Assembly: GCA_000469685.2 (NCBI GenBank)
Contig: LS997564.1
Coordinates: 8,210,591-8,274,590 of the forward strand
Length of the DNA: 64,000 nucleotides
Reading direction: 5' to 3'
DNA from: Haemonchus contortus
Taxonomy: Eukaryota; Nematoda; Chromadorea; Rhabditida; Trichostrongylidae
Part shown: piece by piece, positions 10,240 through 23,655 of the stretch
Position numbering within the stretch: position 1 is the first letter of the stretch
Layout of the letters: each line of letters starts with the position of its first letter
Translations under genes and position numbers: made by a program
Notes under the pieces: generated by a model
The model's input: only the letters and a program-made list of their open reading frames with translations
Database searches by the model: none
Told to the model about the DNA's origin: nothing

Positions 10240-13225
10240 ATCAATTTGCGGCCGGGTATGAAAGGAAATTGAAAATCCAATCAAAAAGACTTGTCAAAGA
10301 AGGAAAGAGAGAAAAGACATAGACATTTTGTGACGATATTAAGGCAGGGAGAAGGACTAGGATGGCGATCTGTACTTTCAACGCACGGACGCTTGCATCG
10401 GAAGCGTGTATAGAAGACCTGATGATGCAAGCTAGGAAGATCAAGTACGACGTCATCGGACTGACCGAGACGAGGAGGCATCGCCCGCTGCACGCTGTAT
10501 TTGAGACTGGAGAAGAACTGTTCCTTGGAACATGCGACAGTAGAGGCGTCGGCGGTGTAGGTGTCCTCGTCAATACGCACTTGGCCATGAACATCGATTC
10601 GTACGAAAGCTTAACAACCCGAATCGGACGTTTGCGATTAAGAAGATGTGGCTCAATCCCAGCTCTAACCATCTTCGTTGCTTACGCACCAACATCGAGC
10701 TACGAAGAAGAGGAGTTGGAAGCGTTTTATATGGATCTGGAGAGGCTCTACAGAGAAGACCACACTTTCTTCAAGGTCATCGTCGGTGATTTCAACGCCA
10801 AGATTGGCCCCAGAAGAACGGCTGAAGAGCTTCACATCGGGACTCACGGAGTGGAATGGAATGAGCAGGGTGAAAGGCTGTCCGAGTTTATCATGACGAC
10901 CCACACCATCCATGGTAACTCGCAGTTCCAGAAGCCCTCTCATTTAAGATGGACATGGGAGTCACCTGGTGGACAGTTCCATAATGAAATAGACCACATC
11001 ATCTTCAATCGGAGATTTTGCCTGACCGACGTCGCTGTTGTTCCGAAGTTCTACACGGGATCGGACCATCGTCTCCTCCGCGCTAGATTCCGCTTCTCAG
11101 TGCGTGGGGAGAGAGCTATGAAGTTTCGGAAACGAAGCCCCAAGACCTCCATCAACTGGGACAACTTCGCTTTCCTTGCGAGTAAATGGGAGGATTCCGT
11201 TATCGACAACATCGACGAAGAATACAACCGGCTCGTCGAGCATCTTCACGATAGTGCTACGAAAGCAGAGAGTCTACAAGTAGCCAAGAGACGACTCTCT
11301 TCGGAGACTCTCGAGCTGATACGCCAGCGTGGAATCGCGCGAGCTGCAGGCAATTATCAACGAACGTCCGAACTTGCGAAGCTATGCAGAGAAGCGATAA
11401 AGGAAGATCTGAAAGAGAGAAGAGCAGCAGTCATGGACGAAGCCGCCGAGGCCGGAAAGAGCATTCGCAAAGCCCGACGGAGCTTCGTCAATTACAAGAC
11501 CAAGATGACCTCCCTTCGTCGTCCGGACGGAACCGTTACTGCATCCCGGAGGGCAATGGAGAAGGTCATCTACGACTTCTACTCGGATCTCTTCGACAGC
11601 CACGTCTACCTGCCTACTCACCATCTTAGGCAAGACGAATATATCGTTCCTTCGGTTCTCCCTTCCGAAATACGACATGCCATCACGTCGATGAAGAACT
11701 GTACAGCGCCCGGTCCCGATAGGATCAAACCAGAACATCTGAAGAGTATACCACCAGTCATCATCAAAACTCTGGCTAGGCTCTTCACACGGTACCTGTC
11801 GGAATGCAAAGTGCCCACGTCGTGGAAAACTAGCAAGACTGTGTTGTTGTACAAAAAGGGAGATCCAGACGATATTGGCAATTATCGCCCAATCTGCCTG
11901 CTGTCCGTAATCTACAAGCTTTTCACTCGTGTCATCCTAAACAGGATTGGCAGAATATTAGATGAAGGACAGCCATGCGAGCAAGCAGGGTTTCGGAGAG
12001 GGTTCAGTACAATCGATCATATCCACACCCTAACAAGGCTCATTGAAGTATCGCGAGAGTACAAAATGCCGCTATGTCTTACGTTTATCGACTTGAAGAA
12101 AACCTTTGACACCGTTGAGACAGAAGCGGTAATTGAAGCCCTGGGCAACCAGGGTGTTCCTACGCAATATATAAGGATGCTTCGTGAGCTCTACGACAGC
12201 TTCACGACCAGGATTTCACCATTCTATAAGGAAGTCATTGTCAACGTGAAGAGAGGTGTCCGGCAAGGCGATACTATTTCGCCCAAACTTTTCAGCGCCG
12301 CCCTCGAGAATATCATGCGTCATTTGGAATGGGAAGACTTGGGAGTGAAGGTCGACGGCCGCTTCCTACATCACCTCCGCTTTGCAGACGACATCGTGCT
12401 TATAACACCGAACATCGAGCAGGCGGAACGAATGCTGGCCGAATTCGATAGTGCTTGTGGAAAGATCGGCTTGAGGCTGAACCTAACGAAGACGATGTTC
12501 ATGAAAAACGGACTGGTACCTGATGCTCCTTTCACGTTAAACGGAACGGATATCTCCGAATGCTCTAGCTATGTGTATCTAGGTCGGGAAGTCAACATGA
12601 TGAACGACCTAGCTCCAGAGCTGTGCAGAAGGAAACGCGCCGCGTGGGGAGCATTTAAGAATATCGAGGGAGTAGTGAAGAAGACAAAGAACACCCGGCT
12701 CCGCGCTCACCTTTTCGACACTGCTGTCCTTCCTGCTTTGACGTACGCCTCGGAGACCTGGACTCTACGAAAGCAGGATGAGCATGCTGTCAGCGTTACT
12801 CAACGCGCTTTGGAAAGGGCGATGCTCGGAATTTCCCTATACACGCAAGTGCAGAAGGGAATCCGGAGTTCCGAGCTCCGTCATCGAACGAAGATCAGGG
12901 ATGCCGTTGATTACGCCAAGAAATCGAAGATCAGGTGGGCCGGACACGTTATGCGATATAGTGATGACCGTTGGACCAGGGCGGTTACTGACTGGATTCC
13001 TCGGGACATCAAACGAACTCCAGGAAGGCCGCCAACGAGATGGTCAGACTTCTTCACGAAAGCTCTGAACGAAAGGAATGTTGAACCTCGTGTCCCTGGA
13101 GCGAGAACGATTCACTGGACCACTCTGGCTCGTGACAGGGACGAATGGAGACGTTACTGGCGCCCGCTCGAGGAAGTCGATGATCAACGGGACGACAGGT
13201 GATACAAGTGATTAAGGCATTTGTG
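10240..13225 (+). mobile_element. RTE-type non-LTR retrotransposon
   Basis: The element is defined by its single long ORF (10362-13202). The 5' limit is uncertain; a purine-rich leader runs from about 10255. After the stop comes a short tail with GTGATACAAGTGATT, consistent with the short repeated 3' tails of RTE elements. I could not define target-site duplications. It sits 3.8 kb upstream of choline kinase on the same strand. Confidence 0.8.
10362..13202 (+). CDS. RTE endonuclease/reverse transcriptase polyprotein, 946 aa
   Basis: This protein would nick target DNA and reverse-transcribe the element RNA at the nick. Residues 1-250 form an APE-like endonuclease: TFNARTL at the N terminus, LTETR, the catalytic GDFNAKIG and the terminal GSDHRLL are all visible. 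Residues ~430-720 form the reverse transcriptase: [24 protein letters not shown], motif [26 protein letters not shown] and motif [12 protein letters not shown]. The C terminus has the [12 protein letters not shown] and [10 protein letters not shown] blocks typical of this family. There is no stop or frameshift, and all catalytic acidic residues are present, so the copy may be recent or active. One oddity is Thr where most relatives have Ala in motif A (KKTFD). GC content is clearly higher than in the flanks. Confidence 0.95.
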   Translation: MAICTFNARTLASEACIEDLMMQARKIKYDVIGLTETRRHRPLHAVFETGEELFLGTCDSRGVGGVGVLVNTHLAMNIDSYESLTTRIGRLRLRRCGSIPALTIFVAYAPTSSYEEEELEAFYMDLERLYREDHTFFKVIVGDFNAKIGPRRTAEELHIGTHGVEWNEQGERLSEFIMTTHTIHGNSQFQKPSHLRWTWESPGGQFHNEIDHIIFNRRFCLTDVAVVPKFYTGSDHRLLRARFRFSVRGERAMKFRKRSPKTSINWDNFAFLASKWEDSVIDNIDEEYNRLVEHLHDSATKAESLQVAKRRLSSETLELIRQRGIARAAGNYQRTSELAKLCREAIKEDLKERRAAVMDEAAEAGKSIRKARRSFVNYKTKMTSLRRPDGTVTASRRAMEKVIYDFYSDLFDSHVYLPTHHLRQDEYIVPSVLPSEIRHAITSMKNCTAPGPDRIKPEHLKSIPPVIIKTLARLFTRYLSECKVPTSWKTSKTVLLYKKGDPDDIGNYRPICLLSVIYKLFTRVILNRIGRILDEGQPCEQAGFRRGFSTIDHIHTLTRLIEVSREYKMPLCLTFIDLKKTFDTVETEAVIEALGNQGVPTQYIRMLRELYDSFTTRISPFYKEVIVNVKRGVRQGDTISPKLFSAALENIMRHLEWEDLGVKVDGRFLHHLRFADDIVLITPNIEQAERMLAEFDSACGKIGLRLNLTKTMFMKNGLVPDAPFTLNGTDISECSSYVYLGREVNMMNDLAPELCRRKRAAWGAFKNIEGVVKKTKNTRLRAHLFDTAVLPALTYASETWTLRKQDEHAVSVTQRALERAMLGISLYTQVQKGIRSSELRHRTKIRDAVDYAKKSKIRWAGHVMRYSDDRWTRAVTDWIPRDIKRTPGRPPTRWSDFFTKALNERNVEPRVPGARTIHWTTLARDRDEWRRYWRPLEEVDDQRDDR

Positions 13226-14296
13226 GCCGTTTCCTACTCTTGAGAAACTTTTATTCTAAAATTTTAGAAACATCTGATTTTTTTTTCAAAATCATCTGAT
13301 TTCAGAGTAACAAAAGTCAAGAGAAGGTAAGAGTAGCGCTTAGTGATTACGGAATCGCCGCTTTCAAAAATGCGCCATGCACTCGATCTCCGTTCGATAT
13401 TGTTGAGCTACTTGAATATCTTCCAAGACCTGAACTGGGCTCAAATTTTTCTTGGCACAGCTGGGTTGAGTCTACTGGCTTGTGCGGAAAGCCGACTGAA
13501 ATCGAATTCGACTGATTTCATTGAGAAACCTAACCAGCAATTTTTTGTATTTGTCATATATGTGTTGAAAAACTCTAATGGAAGATCAATGCCTGGCGTA
13601 TTCTGGAGTGACTAAAAGTGAGGGGTTTTTCACACCTAGCAAAGTACTCTGACTTTTCAAGTGCAGGCAGGGTCTTATGAAAAGGAAGAAAACATTCATT
13701 TCGATGAAGAGCTTTTGAAAAAAAAGAAAAAAATGCAAAGAGCAATAACTGTTAGCCAGTTAATATCAGTTGGAAAGTGGAACGAAGTTCGGTACAATGG
13801 GTACTGGCAACGGGGCAAACCGGTAACCCGAGTCAATAGTAAAAAATGATCACGTAGGCGAACTCGACCTTAGACTGGGAGCTGTGACGACGATAGCGAA
13901 TTTACGATATTGTACAAAACGGATGCCAGTTAGCTGTGGGTTAGAGGGTGGGTTCGGGAGGGGAGAGGATGAATGAAAGTAATATCAATAGCAGCATATG
14001 AACCTGTTTGCTGTCGTACAAATGAATAGGTAGAACCAGTCCGATGTCTCATGCGTCAACAACGCATAGGGCTCATACAGGAGGCGTCCTTTCGAAGATT
14101 TTCTGGTTTTTCTTTGGCTCACAAGACTAGTCAGAAACAGTTTACCCGCACTGATAGAAATTGAAACGACTGGTGCGTTCTTCACAGTGCTATAACGGTT
14201 CAACCACGGTCTTTCCTTCATATTCCTTTGAATAGAACTCATTATAACGAATACAGGCCGACGCGTGCCGTTGAGATCGAAATGAGGTCGGCTTAT
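13226..14296. other. No supported gene; one exon-like frame
   Basis: A plus-strand frame at 13661-13849 encodes a Lys/Glu-rich peptide (KEENIHFDEELLKKKKKMQR) and is preceded by a TGCAG acceptor-like site near 13668. I recognise no family, and no linked exon or donor is seen, so it stays unassigned. Confidence 0.35.
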
Positions 14297-14346
14297 CGTG
14301 TCAGGACCTTACATCTCTTATGCGATGTATTGACGGGTCCTGACGC
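14297..14346. repeat. Short hairpin with nested stem
   Basis: CGTGTCAGGACC pairs with GGGTCCTGACGCG across a ~25-base centre, and inside it TACATC pairs with GATGTA. No further copy is visible in the window. Confidence 0.55.
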
Positions 14347-14821
14347 GATTAATTGACCTAGTTCCGGCGCCGCGCCCACTGCGACAGTATGCGCTGACCT
14401 ATTTTCCATTGTGAACAGACCTCTTTCATAGAATTTCACTAAAATAGATGTAGACAATAAATTTACTTCTCAGGATACCTTTTGAGATTCCGAAATTCCT
14501 AATGCTCCGATTGAATTATGTTTGTTTACTAAGATACACTGCAGAGGATTTCAGTGCTGACGTTATCGAACTCCGGTGATGTTCAAATTTGGAGCATTCG
14601 TACGTACCTCTAATGTTGAAGTTCCCTGTTCATCAACAACTGTGCCAGTGAAACTTGCTGAAGACCGCACCAAATGATGGTTTCCGACGTTGTTGTTTAT
14701 TTGTGGATATTTCCATATTTATTCATCTCGCTCATTTTCTCAGCTTCCTGTCATATGTCATCAAGGCTGGCAATATTCACTCAATTATACTGGGTAAAAA
14801 CGGCTAAAATCTTTGGAGACT

Positions 14822-15080
14822 TCAATAAGTCCCATCTGAGGGATGCGCTCCGCATCCGACTTCCTTTCGCGATCGTAGCGGCGATTGAATGCGTGTGTAC
14901 TATACAGTGACTGCGATAACCAGCCGACGATTAGACCGGAGCTTTTATCCTCCCAGACGAATCAGAAACCAATTAACCGATCTCGTAGTGTTGGAAGGAC
15001 TGGTTGGCCTAGACGGATTCGAACCTGCGACCATGCATGTGTGATTAGTGCGCCTCTTGCACTGCACCATCTCCGCCCAA
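14822..15080 (-). repeat. tRNA-derived SINE, family A, copy 7
   Basis: Minus-orientation landmarks: GGGATGCGCTCCGCATCCGAC, ATCGTAGCGGCGATTGAATGCG, CTCCCAGACGAATCAG, GATTCGAACCTGCGACCATGC (B box, reversed) and TGCACCATCTCCGCC. Confidence 0.85.
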
Positions 15081-17044
15081 CGTATTAAGTATAAGAGAGG
15101 CACCAGGCGAATCATTTCCATTGTCCCCACGTGCGGTTCGGCTACAGCCAAATTTCCGGCTTTTTCTGGATCCTGGTTAAGGACGGGACAATAAAGTAAA
15201 TTCATTTCCACAATAACTGTATCAAGTGCTACCGTACCCCATTCCTAGAGAAGCGGGTGGAATCCAAAGATTCGATTCTGCGATGGTTTGCTCGGGCCCT
15301 TCACCAATTCTCGATCACCTTTACCTCCTCTGTGATCTTCAAAGACCCTCGGCGACACGGTGAGCGCTACATGTCGTTCGGGCCTTCAATAACACTCCAT
15401 AGTTACCACATAAGAGCGTATCCTGTGGTCGTCAAGCAATCCATTCAGAACGTGTAGCTGACGGCAAAATGGCTGGTGCTGGCTTGTGCTTTGCCGCATT
15501 TTACTTGGCTGTGAATGCCCGTGTAACCCTAACCGGTAAGACCATCATATGATAGCGCTGTTCCCCAAACCTCATATTACCCAGTCTGAAGAAAAGATGG
15601 GAGGATTTGTTGGATCGGATTTCGTTGTCTACGTGGGGAAGAGGGATTCTCGCGTTGTTCGCTACGTGAGTTGCAGAACATACGCTATGACTAACGGCCT
15701 GTTTTTGGGATCGGCCTTCGCGGCAGATTCAGGCATGGCACGGTTAAGCGGGGGGTTTATTCTACTTGAAAGCCTGGATTTTCTTTCATAATGCTACTTT
15801 CCTTTCCAAATAAGTGAATGTAGTCCTATTTCATGGGCGCTCAACCTTAGGGTAGTTTCAGGCAAAATATTGAAATCTTACAAACCTTCTTCATTATTGT
15901 AGATTCTATTGCTTCCGTTTTATTCTTCATCTCATATCATATTGCTGTTGACTATTATAATCTGTTATTTTATCTAGCTGTTTGCAGAACATATTGTTTA
16001 CTTGTTTGTTTGTCTGTTTTTTCTAATTTGCGATGTGATTTGGCTTGCACTTTCGCGGAATAGTGCATACGAGGTCTGCTAGAAAACAACCTTGGGTAAT
16101 TTTTTGATAAAGTCTTTGAAGCGGTAACTTTTATGTTTCATCATTGTAGGCATAATTGTAATTGCTTGGATTTGACTACTTGCCTTCTTTTTGAACAGTT
16201 TGACTGTTTGTTTATTGTTTGTTTGCTTGTTGCTCTTTTGCAGAATTACTGCTCTCTTGCAGCATAGAGTCATTCTCTTGCTCAGAAAAAAGCATCCTAA
16301 CTCCTCTTGATACTTATTATTTGCAGAGCTATAAGGAGGTACCTTGAAGAATCTGTAAAATGACTCCTCAAATGGAGTCGTTTGATACGGCAAGCTCTTC
16401 AGTTCTAGTAGGTTCTCTATTTTTATATGCATTTCGTATACAGGTTTTAGTTAGGCTTTCATGCCAGGCAGTATCAATAGAATGCTTTCAAAGCTGAAAA
16501 GGAATCAAGTGATGGAGCAGCTGTAAAGAGCAATAGTAAGCCGTAGATGGCATGGCAGGATGGAATTGAAAAATTACGGTAATTGTATGGAGGGAATAAA
16601 AAGCTATGGGTACCCGATAAAAGTGGAGGTTACAAGACGTGTTTCGATCTCAGATAAGCTTTGTGAATGTAGCATTCGGATTGTATGGATTAGAGAGCGT
16701 TATCTTTGTCCTTGGGCTGGTAATTTCGGATGTAGGTACATGTCTTATATTCATGGCTTCTACGATATTTTATGCATAAATGTCTGAATGTAAATAGGGA
16801 TTGATCGAAAAGTTGGGTTGATGGAGAGGGGCCTAGTTGAGGTAGTAATTTTGTAGTGTTCTGTTTTTCGAACATCATAGTTTGGGCCAACATAGCATTA
16901 TATGATTGGATGTCAATTGTCAGTGTTCTACGTCCGTATGTCAGCATTCTTTTTAAAGAGTACTGCAACAAATTGGACTGCGAGAGCAATTATAAAAAGT
17001 AAATCCGACTGCACTGTCAATCATTCTAGTCATATCCATTCCAG
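15081..17044. other. No supported gene; missing choline kinase 5' exon may lie here
   Basis: The choline kinase gene below needs at least one upstream coding exon. I could not identify it in this stretch. A short ATG frame at 15469-15535 ends at a good donor (GTAAG) and reads like a signal peptide, but its phase does not fit the first recognised kinase exon. T-rich repeats (TTTGTTTGTT) lie near 16000 and 16200. Confidence 0.4.
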
Positions 17045-20000
17045 GAAGTTTTCTCAAAGTTCGATCCGACCACGGTGAACATTGGAATATTGGATGTAGC
17101 TAGAGATTTGTGTGCTGAATATTTGGGTGGAGCGTGGAATTGCGTCGATAGTGCGCAAATCGTATTGAAGAAACTAAGGTAACTTCTTCAATTTTCATAT
17201 TATAAAGCGGATTGGTTTTGATACTTTTCGAGAAAGAGCAAAGACCGTTCTTCTTACCAAACGCCATTCTTCTGTCGTAAAATGTTACTGGCTCAGACCG
17301 GGACATTTTACGGCTCGAGGACAAGCACACCTCTGAATTCTTTTTCTTAATGGAAAGCTTTTCACACAGCTTTGAACTGCAGTGACTAATTGCTATTTTC
17401 TGAATTTCCTTTTCTTTTTCACAACATGCGTTTATGCAATGCATCGCATTTCATTATCACATGTAGTGCTTTTAGCCTATTATTGTTCTGAAATCCTGTA
17501 TTTCAGTGGCGGTCTCACGAATCTGGTGTTCCTCTGTGAGCTTTCTCAAGATGTAGCTACTGTTGCGTGTGAACCGAGATCGGTTCTGCTTCGAATTCAG
17601 ACCCAGTCTGACAGTTTGCAATTGATGAGAGAAGTTGCCATTTTCATGAATTTAAGCGGTTCGTTCTCACTTGTATCTGTTTTCCATTATTCCCCACCGA
17701 GTTCCATTATCCCCTGATGGCGTTCATAGCTCGCGTTTCGTGATAGTAATCGCCTGGACGTTTTACCAGTCGGCGTTGCCGCATCGATAGAACATGCTTA
17801 CATTCTACACAAAGTCTAAGTTAATCTAATGAAATCAATGGCGTGTAAACGTAGTCGTTCCTGCCGAGTACCTTACAGTTGGCACTAGAAATGCAATTCG
17901 GGGCTCGAGCAGAATTCTGTCCAAATCTCGAGCCGAATGTATGCGAATGTTTTTTTCCAGCTCACAGCTTTGGACCAAATCTCCTTGCCGTATTTCCTGG
18001 TGGCCGAATTGAGGAGTTCATTCCAAGTCGAAATCCTGGAAAAGAAGAGTATCTTAGTGATAGGTATGGTTGCGTTCCAAAATTTAACACTTTCGTGCAG
18101 CTGCGTTTGTGGTGTCAAAATCATGTTCAAGGCTTTTCCCACGTATTGCGGAATTGCTGGCCAAGGTGCATGCAATCGAAATGCCGCTGCCGAAGTCTCC
18201 ACAATACGTACCGCTTGTTCAGTCTTTGTTGTTCAAATGCCGCAACTATGGAGCACTGCCGATTCATTTAGAAAAAGCTGCGATACACGATGATTTTGAG
18301 GTTGGTCAGTTTTACTTGAGTGTGATGAATTAGGATTTTTCTTACATCAAATAGTTCCTATTTCAGTTCCCTGACGTCATTACCATGGATGATCTTGAAC
18401 ACGAATTTGAAGAGATCAAAAAGTTTCTCATTGAACAAGAAAGTCCCTCGGTGTTTTGTCATAACGACCTTGTGGTAAGGTTTTGAACTTTACGGTTTTT
18501 CCCAATGTTCCCAATGATGTTCAGCCGTCAAATGTTCTGCTGCGAAATGTTGATGCGAATGAACAAGATGAAAGTACTGAGGTGGATCCAGAGCGTTTGG
18601 TTTTGATCGATTTTGAATTTGGTCTTTACAATTACCGGTTGGTTATTTCTCGGACTGTTGAACTTTCTTGATCGTTTAGAATCCATTGAAATAGGGTGAT
18701 TATAATCGAGCGGTGAAATTGCTGTCGGATTGCATTCGGCTCACTGTTCGAGATAATTCTAACTATCTTTCACAAGTTATTGTTAGTACTAGCAATGTTA
18801 GTTTTGAGATCGGTCTTACTGGTCCGAGCTAAATCCAAAAGTAAAACCTATCGGGACCTATTCACGGTTATTCAATGGAAATATTCCGAATAGAATAAGT
18901 GCCACTCTTCACCTTCTAAATTGTAAAAGTAATGGATGAAGTCGTCTGGAATCAAACTCAGAATCATATGGACGTACTGAATGCGTATGAGACATAACAA
19001 TGAAATGAATGAATGACTTGCGGTGGCCAGCCGATGAACAATTCAGTGATTTTATCCTCCCAGACGAGTCTGGTACCAAGTAACCGACCCCGCAGAGATG
19101 GGAAACTTGTTGGCTTCGGCGGACGTTAACACGGGACTCGCACCCAAGACCATGCCTGTGTGTTATCGTGCTATTCGCTACACCACTTCTACTCAATTGC
19201 ATATTGTAAAAATCTGAAGAAAGATGGATATTAAGGAAGAACCATTGACAATTGTCTCCTGACCACCACTTGTTTCAATGCAGTCTATCATTGGCATCTC
19301 CAAAGTGTGCACGTCAAACAGTATGGGGATAATATTCATATGTCTTTATATTTCTTTCAGCGCCCTTGACATCAGCAACAGTCTGGCAGAATGCGGCATG
19401 ACCTATGGTGTTGATAAACATCCATTCTATGAAGTGGACCTTGATTTGATGGAAGATGAGAAATTGTCGCGCACATTCTGTGGTGCATACCTAGATCAGT
19501 TATATAAGGTAATTTTGTTTCTTCTACACTTTTTGTTCTTGTGTTCTTAAAGACTCGCTATGTAGTTTGCGACTGCTAATAAATGCGTTTCCGAACGTTT
19601 TAAAAGACCCCACATCCCTCAGCCGTTTTTTTGGTCTTATTCCACTTCCACGACTATGCTCAATTGGTAAAACTAACATGTACAAGTTACTGCTTCTCGT
19701 GTCAGTCTTCACATATCTTGATTAAACCCCCTCCCCATATCTGAATTATTTCCATGTTCAATCTGTTCGCCCCATATTTGAACGGAACAATTTCTCTCAT
19801 TCACAAAATTTGTAGCAGTTAGATTATCTCTCCTTATTGTAGCTGTATTGCCTGGGTACCTGGTTGGAGACAAAAGGTTAATATTAGGGTTCTCCGAAGA
19901 CTATTTCTATAAAAACAGTGGAAATAAAAAATCTATCAAATTAGTTTTTTGTGAGTCCATTTTGCATCATTGATGTTTTCTTTCAAAGGAGTTCTGGACG

Positions 20001-21111
20001 TTTTGGATGTCTTGAATCTGTCTCACCACCGTTGAACGCGTTAAATCATACTCCTTCGCTTTTTCAGGACAACGATACCGCCGAAAAGAGAAAGCGGCTA
20101 TTGCTCACGGGCAATCGGGGAAAGGATTTGGAAATGTTAATGTCTGAAGGGCGAAGATTTCTCCCGCTTCAACATTTCTTCTGGGGAGTTTGGAACATTA
20201 TATGCGTGCAGGTGCAGTTTGGATATTTATTTTACAATTTTACAAGTGTCGAGCCACTCTACATATATACTTGATAGAGTAACTGGTTTGTATGTAGCGC
20301 TATTTTTATTTGTAGCTGATGAAATTCAGCTTCACGAATTAAACTTGTATATATCTTTCTTTCGCTTTTTCCCAATCTTCATCAGGACCGAGTCCATCGC
20401 CCTTTTCATCCATACTGAATCGTTCAAGCTTCTTAGAGCTAGTCAGTCAGCCCATTAGATCCCTGTCACCCAAGTTACGCAGCCTTTTCCTGGCGTATGC
20501 TGCATAGTGAATAGTTGAGGCGGCAGTCGTGCCAGCTTGTTCTTATGCTAGGCCTTCAACCTGCGTTTGCCTGCTCACCCCTTTATACGGATACAATTGT
20601 TATCGATGAATCTCAATTCCGAGTTCTGTGCAAGCGGACATGAGCTTTCTCAAAGTGCGAAGTCTACAGTCCAACAAGCCCTCTTCGATAAGTCATTCTT
20701 ACGCGTACGGTATACGGATATTAGTAGATTGCTGACACATAGGCCTGAACTTCCTACGATTTCTCGGCGCCCCAGGTCCTAATTACATAAATAGTGATAT
20801 ACAATTATGGTCCGCTGAAAATCAAACATGTTTATTGTTTTTTGTGTTTGTTATATATTTGTGAAGAAGCAGTTTTGTTTATGTTGTATAATTGTACTTT
20901 CCGCCTACAATTGGAAACTATGGGTTGATGACCAAAACTGTTTCTTCTTCTCAACTTTTAAAACTGTCAAACTCTCTTTCTTCCCGTCTGTGATCTTCTA
21001 TACATTTTATTTCAGGAGCTGGGAGCGATACAGGGCATAGATTTTTTGGCTCATGCGAAAGATCGCTTCATTATGTACTACCGGTTTAAGTCTAACATGT
21101 ACAAATACTAG
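17045..21111 (+). CDS. Choline kinase (5' end not resolved), 9 exons
   Basis: It phosphorylates choline with ATP in the cytosol, the first step of the CDP-choline route. Exons: 17045-17178, 17507-17658, 17961-18056, 18101-18300, 18367-18474, 18525-18637, 19361-19508, 20068-20211, 21016-21111. They sum to 396 codons plus stop with phases matching at every junction. Hallmarks: GGLTNLVFLCEL (nucleotide loop), FGPNLLAVFPGGRIEEFIPS, the catalytic Brenner motif HNDLVPSNVLL split by an intron after HNDLV, IDFEFGLYNYRALD (Mg-binding Asp) and HFFWGVWN. Family members usually have roughly 20-60 more N-terminal residues, so an upstream exon is missing. The exon 3 donor is chosen as GTGATA at 18057, because the stronger-looking GTATGG at 18064 breaks the frame. 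Intron 6 holds a SINE. It is followed by the esterase array on the same strand. Confidence 0.9.
18930..19198 (-). repeat. tRNA-derived SINE, family A, copy 8 (choline kinase intron 6)
   Basis: Minus-orientation copy with ACTTGCGGTGGCCAG, CTCCCAGACGAGTCTGG, CCGACCCCGCAGAGATGG and CTACACCACTTC. Its counterpart at 31925-32118 shows that the insertion came before the block duplication that made the kinase fragment. Confidence 0.85.
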
Positions 21112-21408
21112 TTTTCCTTGACCAATTGCTTTCTCATTTTGGTAGTTTGATATGATAACTTGACATCTACCTCCTTACTTCATTAATCCGGTCATTTTAC
21201 CCAGATCTCTGTGATTTGATCTACAATAATCCTCCCTGTGTCACCCCTAATATGTGTATTTCTTGATTGATTTTTTAGCATTCCTCATGCTGGTCGAGCT
21301 TCACAGTCGCTTTGATAATTTTTTATTCAATTTTATAATGTTTTTCATTCTACTCATCTCTAGTGCATGTTTGTACATCATGTGATTTTGCTTCAGTGTT
21401 GTGATCGC

Positions 21409-21414
21409 AATAAA
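21409..21414 (+). terminator. Poly(A) signal of choline kinase
   Basis: AATAAA about 300 bases after the stop, in CGCAATAAACGG. The same context is kept in the duplicated fragment (33058-33063). Confidence 0.65.
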
Positions 21415-23655
21415 CGGTGTCGATTATTTGAATTGTTTGTTTTAATTAAATCACTACTAGATTGAGCCATTCCCAAACTTGGGGCACTATTTTTTTTTCA
21501 GATGACTTGAAAGCTGAAGAGTCTTATTGTTCCAGCCCTTCGATTCCTCTGCCCTCCCATGAATTTTCCCAGTGCAGCAGTCGTCTGGTGCTAATGGTTT
21601 GTTCGCTGTAATCCATTCGATTCTGCTTTGTAAAGTAAGCAGTATTTGAAAGAAAAAAGCAAGTAACAGCAGATTACATGGTGATTAAAAGAAGACATAT
21701 TCAAGGAGCCGGGATATGTCGAATTGCGTCTAGATGTTCGATGTGCTCGTTTTACGAGGAGACTAGAAAGCGGCTCTAATTAGTCTGTCTCGAAGTGAGC
21801 TTTAATTGTGTTTCTCAAAGTCGGGCATAACTTACGATTCTATGCATATTAAGTATTATTGACTATAGGCTTCCATACGGGTGAGCTTGGGTTCTGCTTG
21901 AATACCGTTCTCAGCAAAACAAAAGGAGAAGTGTGTTTACTTGGCGTTATTTCTTCCCTTTTTTCTGCCTCCAAAAAGATATGCCGTTGATATTGTGTAG
22001 TTTTTCTTTTCGCTTACGCATTCACCTTGATAATACATTGTCTTCATGATAGTTATTCCTTGTGGAGGCGAAAATAAGAGCCCATTTTTGGAAACCTTTG
22101 CTTTTATCTTCCAAGTGAAGTCAAGAGAAGGACGCTTCAGAGCGGATGAAAGAAATATCATGGTCTGACGTTTGTTCAAAAGATAGTGGAGCTTCAATAG
22201 GAGCTTCACTTTCTTATTGACACTACTCTCATCAATTAGTGTCTTCAACTCGGTTATTAACGATATGCCGGCTGCATAATGACCAGTCTTTAGTCTTCGC
22301 ACCCGGTTGCCATCATACAAAACTCCCCACACCCATTTTATAAGTACTTTACTGCCACTAATTTCTTATGTCTAATCTGCTTTCTTCCTGTTCTTCACTA
22401 CTTCGCAGCTGCTAAATTGGAGACATTTTCCGTCACCTTCTTTTGCTTGCCTAAATAAATGAGTGTTTACCCATGTCTTGGTCATCATAGTTATCACTCG
22501 GTCACTGACGAGACTCGGGTGACGACAAACTGTGGAACATATGACTAACAGACGAGACGAACCATGATCGGGAACGGTATTTTTTTCTTTTATAGCTCTT
22601 GGTTATTAACTTTTTTTTGTTGTTGAAATATAGTACTTAATGGTCTGGGAGTTCAAAATACCCTTTGCTTATCAGCTTTCAGTGTACTGTCATCCTCCTT
22701 TCGAGGCGCTCCTTTTCAATTAGGCTAACCGAATTGATTGAGAAGCTGAATACCTTCTGGGGGTTTTAATCATCTCACTTCCCAACCTCGATCAGGTAAA
22801 ATGCTTGCGCGGCTGAGCACTACTTATACTTCTCCAACTTTAAGGAATTCCTCAGTTCTTTTTGGAGTTTCTTTTCTCACGTGAACCATGTTTACGTCTC
22901 TGATAAATCTAAAAATGATAAAATAATCATTATTTTTTGTTTATGCATTGTGGCTTCTGTACAGAGGAATATCGTGCGATCATGCGTAGTCCTGTTGTCG
23001 TATGGAAAACAAGGTTTTCCAAAGGAGTTGTCGATGAGTCAGTGTTTTTTTGTAGCCAGCCTTAGGCTACACTCTACCCTACACCGATTTATGATTACGA
23101 TTTTCCCTGGTTTTTACGTTTCTACGAATTCGATCACCAACGTAGTGTAGTGCCAAGTGGGAACCCTATCACACGCATTATCCAGGAATCGAATTTCGGA
23201 TCGACACCCGCTCAGCCTTTCATTCCTTCAGGGTAGTCGTCTGGGAGACTTGCTCTGACTTTTACTTTATAAGCTTTGTACCTAGGGGGAAGGTGCCATT
23301 ATGACAAAAAAAATATTTATGTGACGACTTCATCAAAGGTATGGAGAAGAGCCATCAGCAGCAACAGATTTCCGTCTCAGTGACGGTGTACAAGTTCTCC
23401 ACCACGCTCGCGAAACTCGTCATCCCTCGATTCATAACAGTTCCTCTGTTCCCTACTCATAGTTAATGTCGCAGAGCTTCCTCATCTAGGAACTTCTCGA
23501 GGGTGTCAGTGAGGCAAGTGCGTCTAGGTTGTGACAGTGTTTGTCTGCGGAGAGCAGCGATGCCTTTCTTACTGATACGTTTTTGTTGTTGTACCGCATT
23601 TGATTACTGATGTAGCTGAGAAACACTGGACCTTCAAAATTTTCCATATTTTCAG
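21415..23655. other. Intergenic spacer, duplicated further downstream
   Basis: Much of this stretch aligns with 33065-35700: the TGTCGAATTGCGTCTAGATGTTCGATGT block near 21718, the blocks at 22230-22560, and the TCTAAAAATG...GTTTA...GGCTTCTG block near 22905. A 131-codon minus-strand frame (22332-21937) lacks an ATG start and is broken in the second copy, so I do not call it a gene. Promoter elements of CES-A must lie in the last part. Confidence 0.6.

Noticed and set aside
11382..11881. Minus-strand frames of 87-118 codons inside the RTE ORF
   Set aside because: Antisense shadows of the GC-rich reverse transcriptase frame.
15469..15535. Short ATG exon with signal-peptide-like sequence and a GTAAG donor, as first exon of choline kinase
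   Set aside because: It ends in phase 1, whereas the first recognised kinase exon (17045) needs phase 0. Choline kinase is cytosolic and does not need a signal peptide.
18064..18069. GTATGG as donor of choline kinase exon 3
   Set aside because: It looks stronger than GTGATA but would shift the next exon out of the frame that encodes ELLAKVHAIEMP; using 18057 keeps the frame through to the stop.
21937..22332. 131-codon minus-strand open frame
   Set aside because: No ATG start, no family recognised, and the duplicated counterpart near 33720-33840 is broken and interrupted by a MITE.
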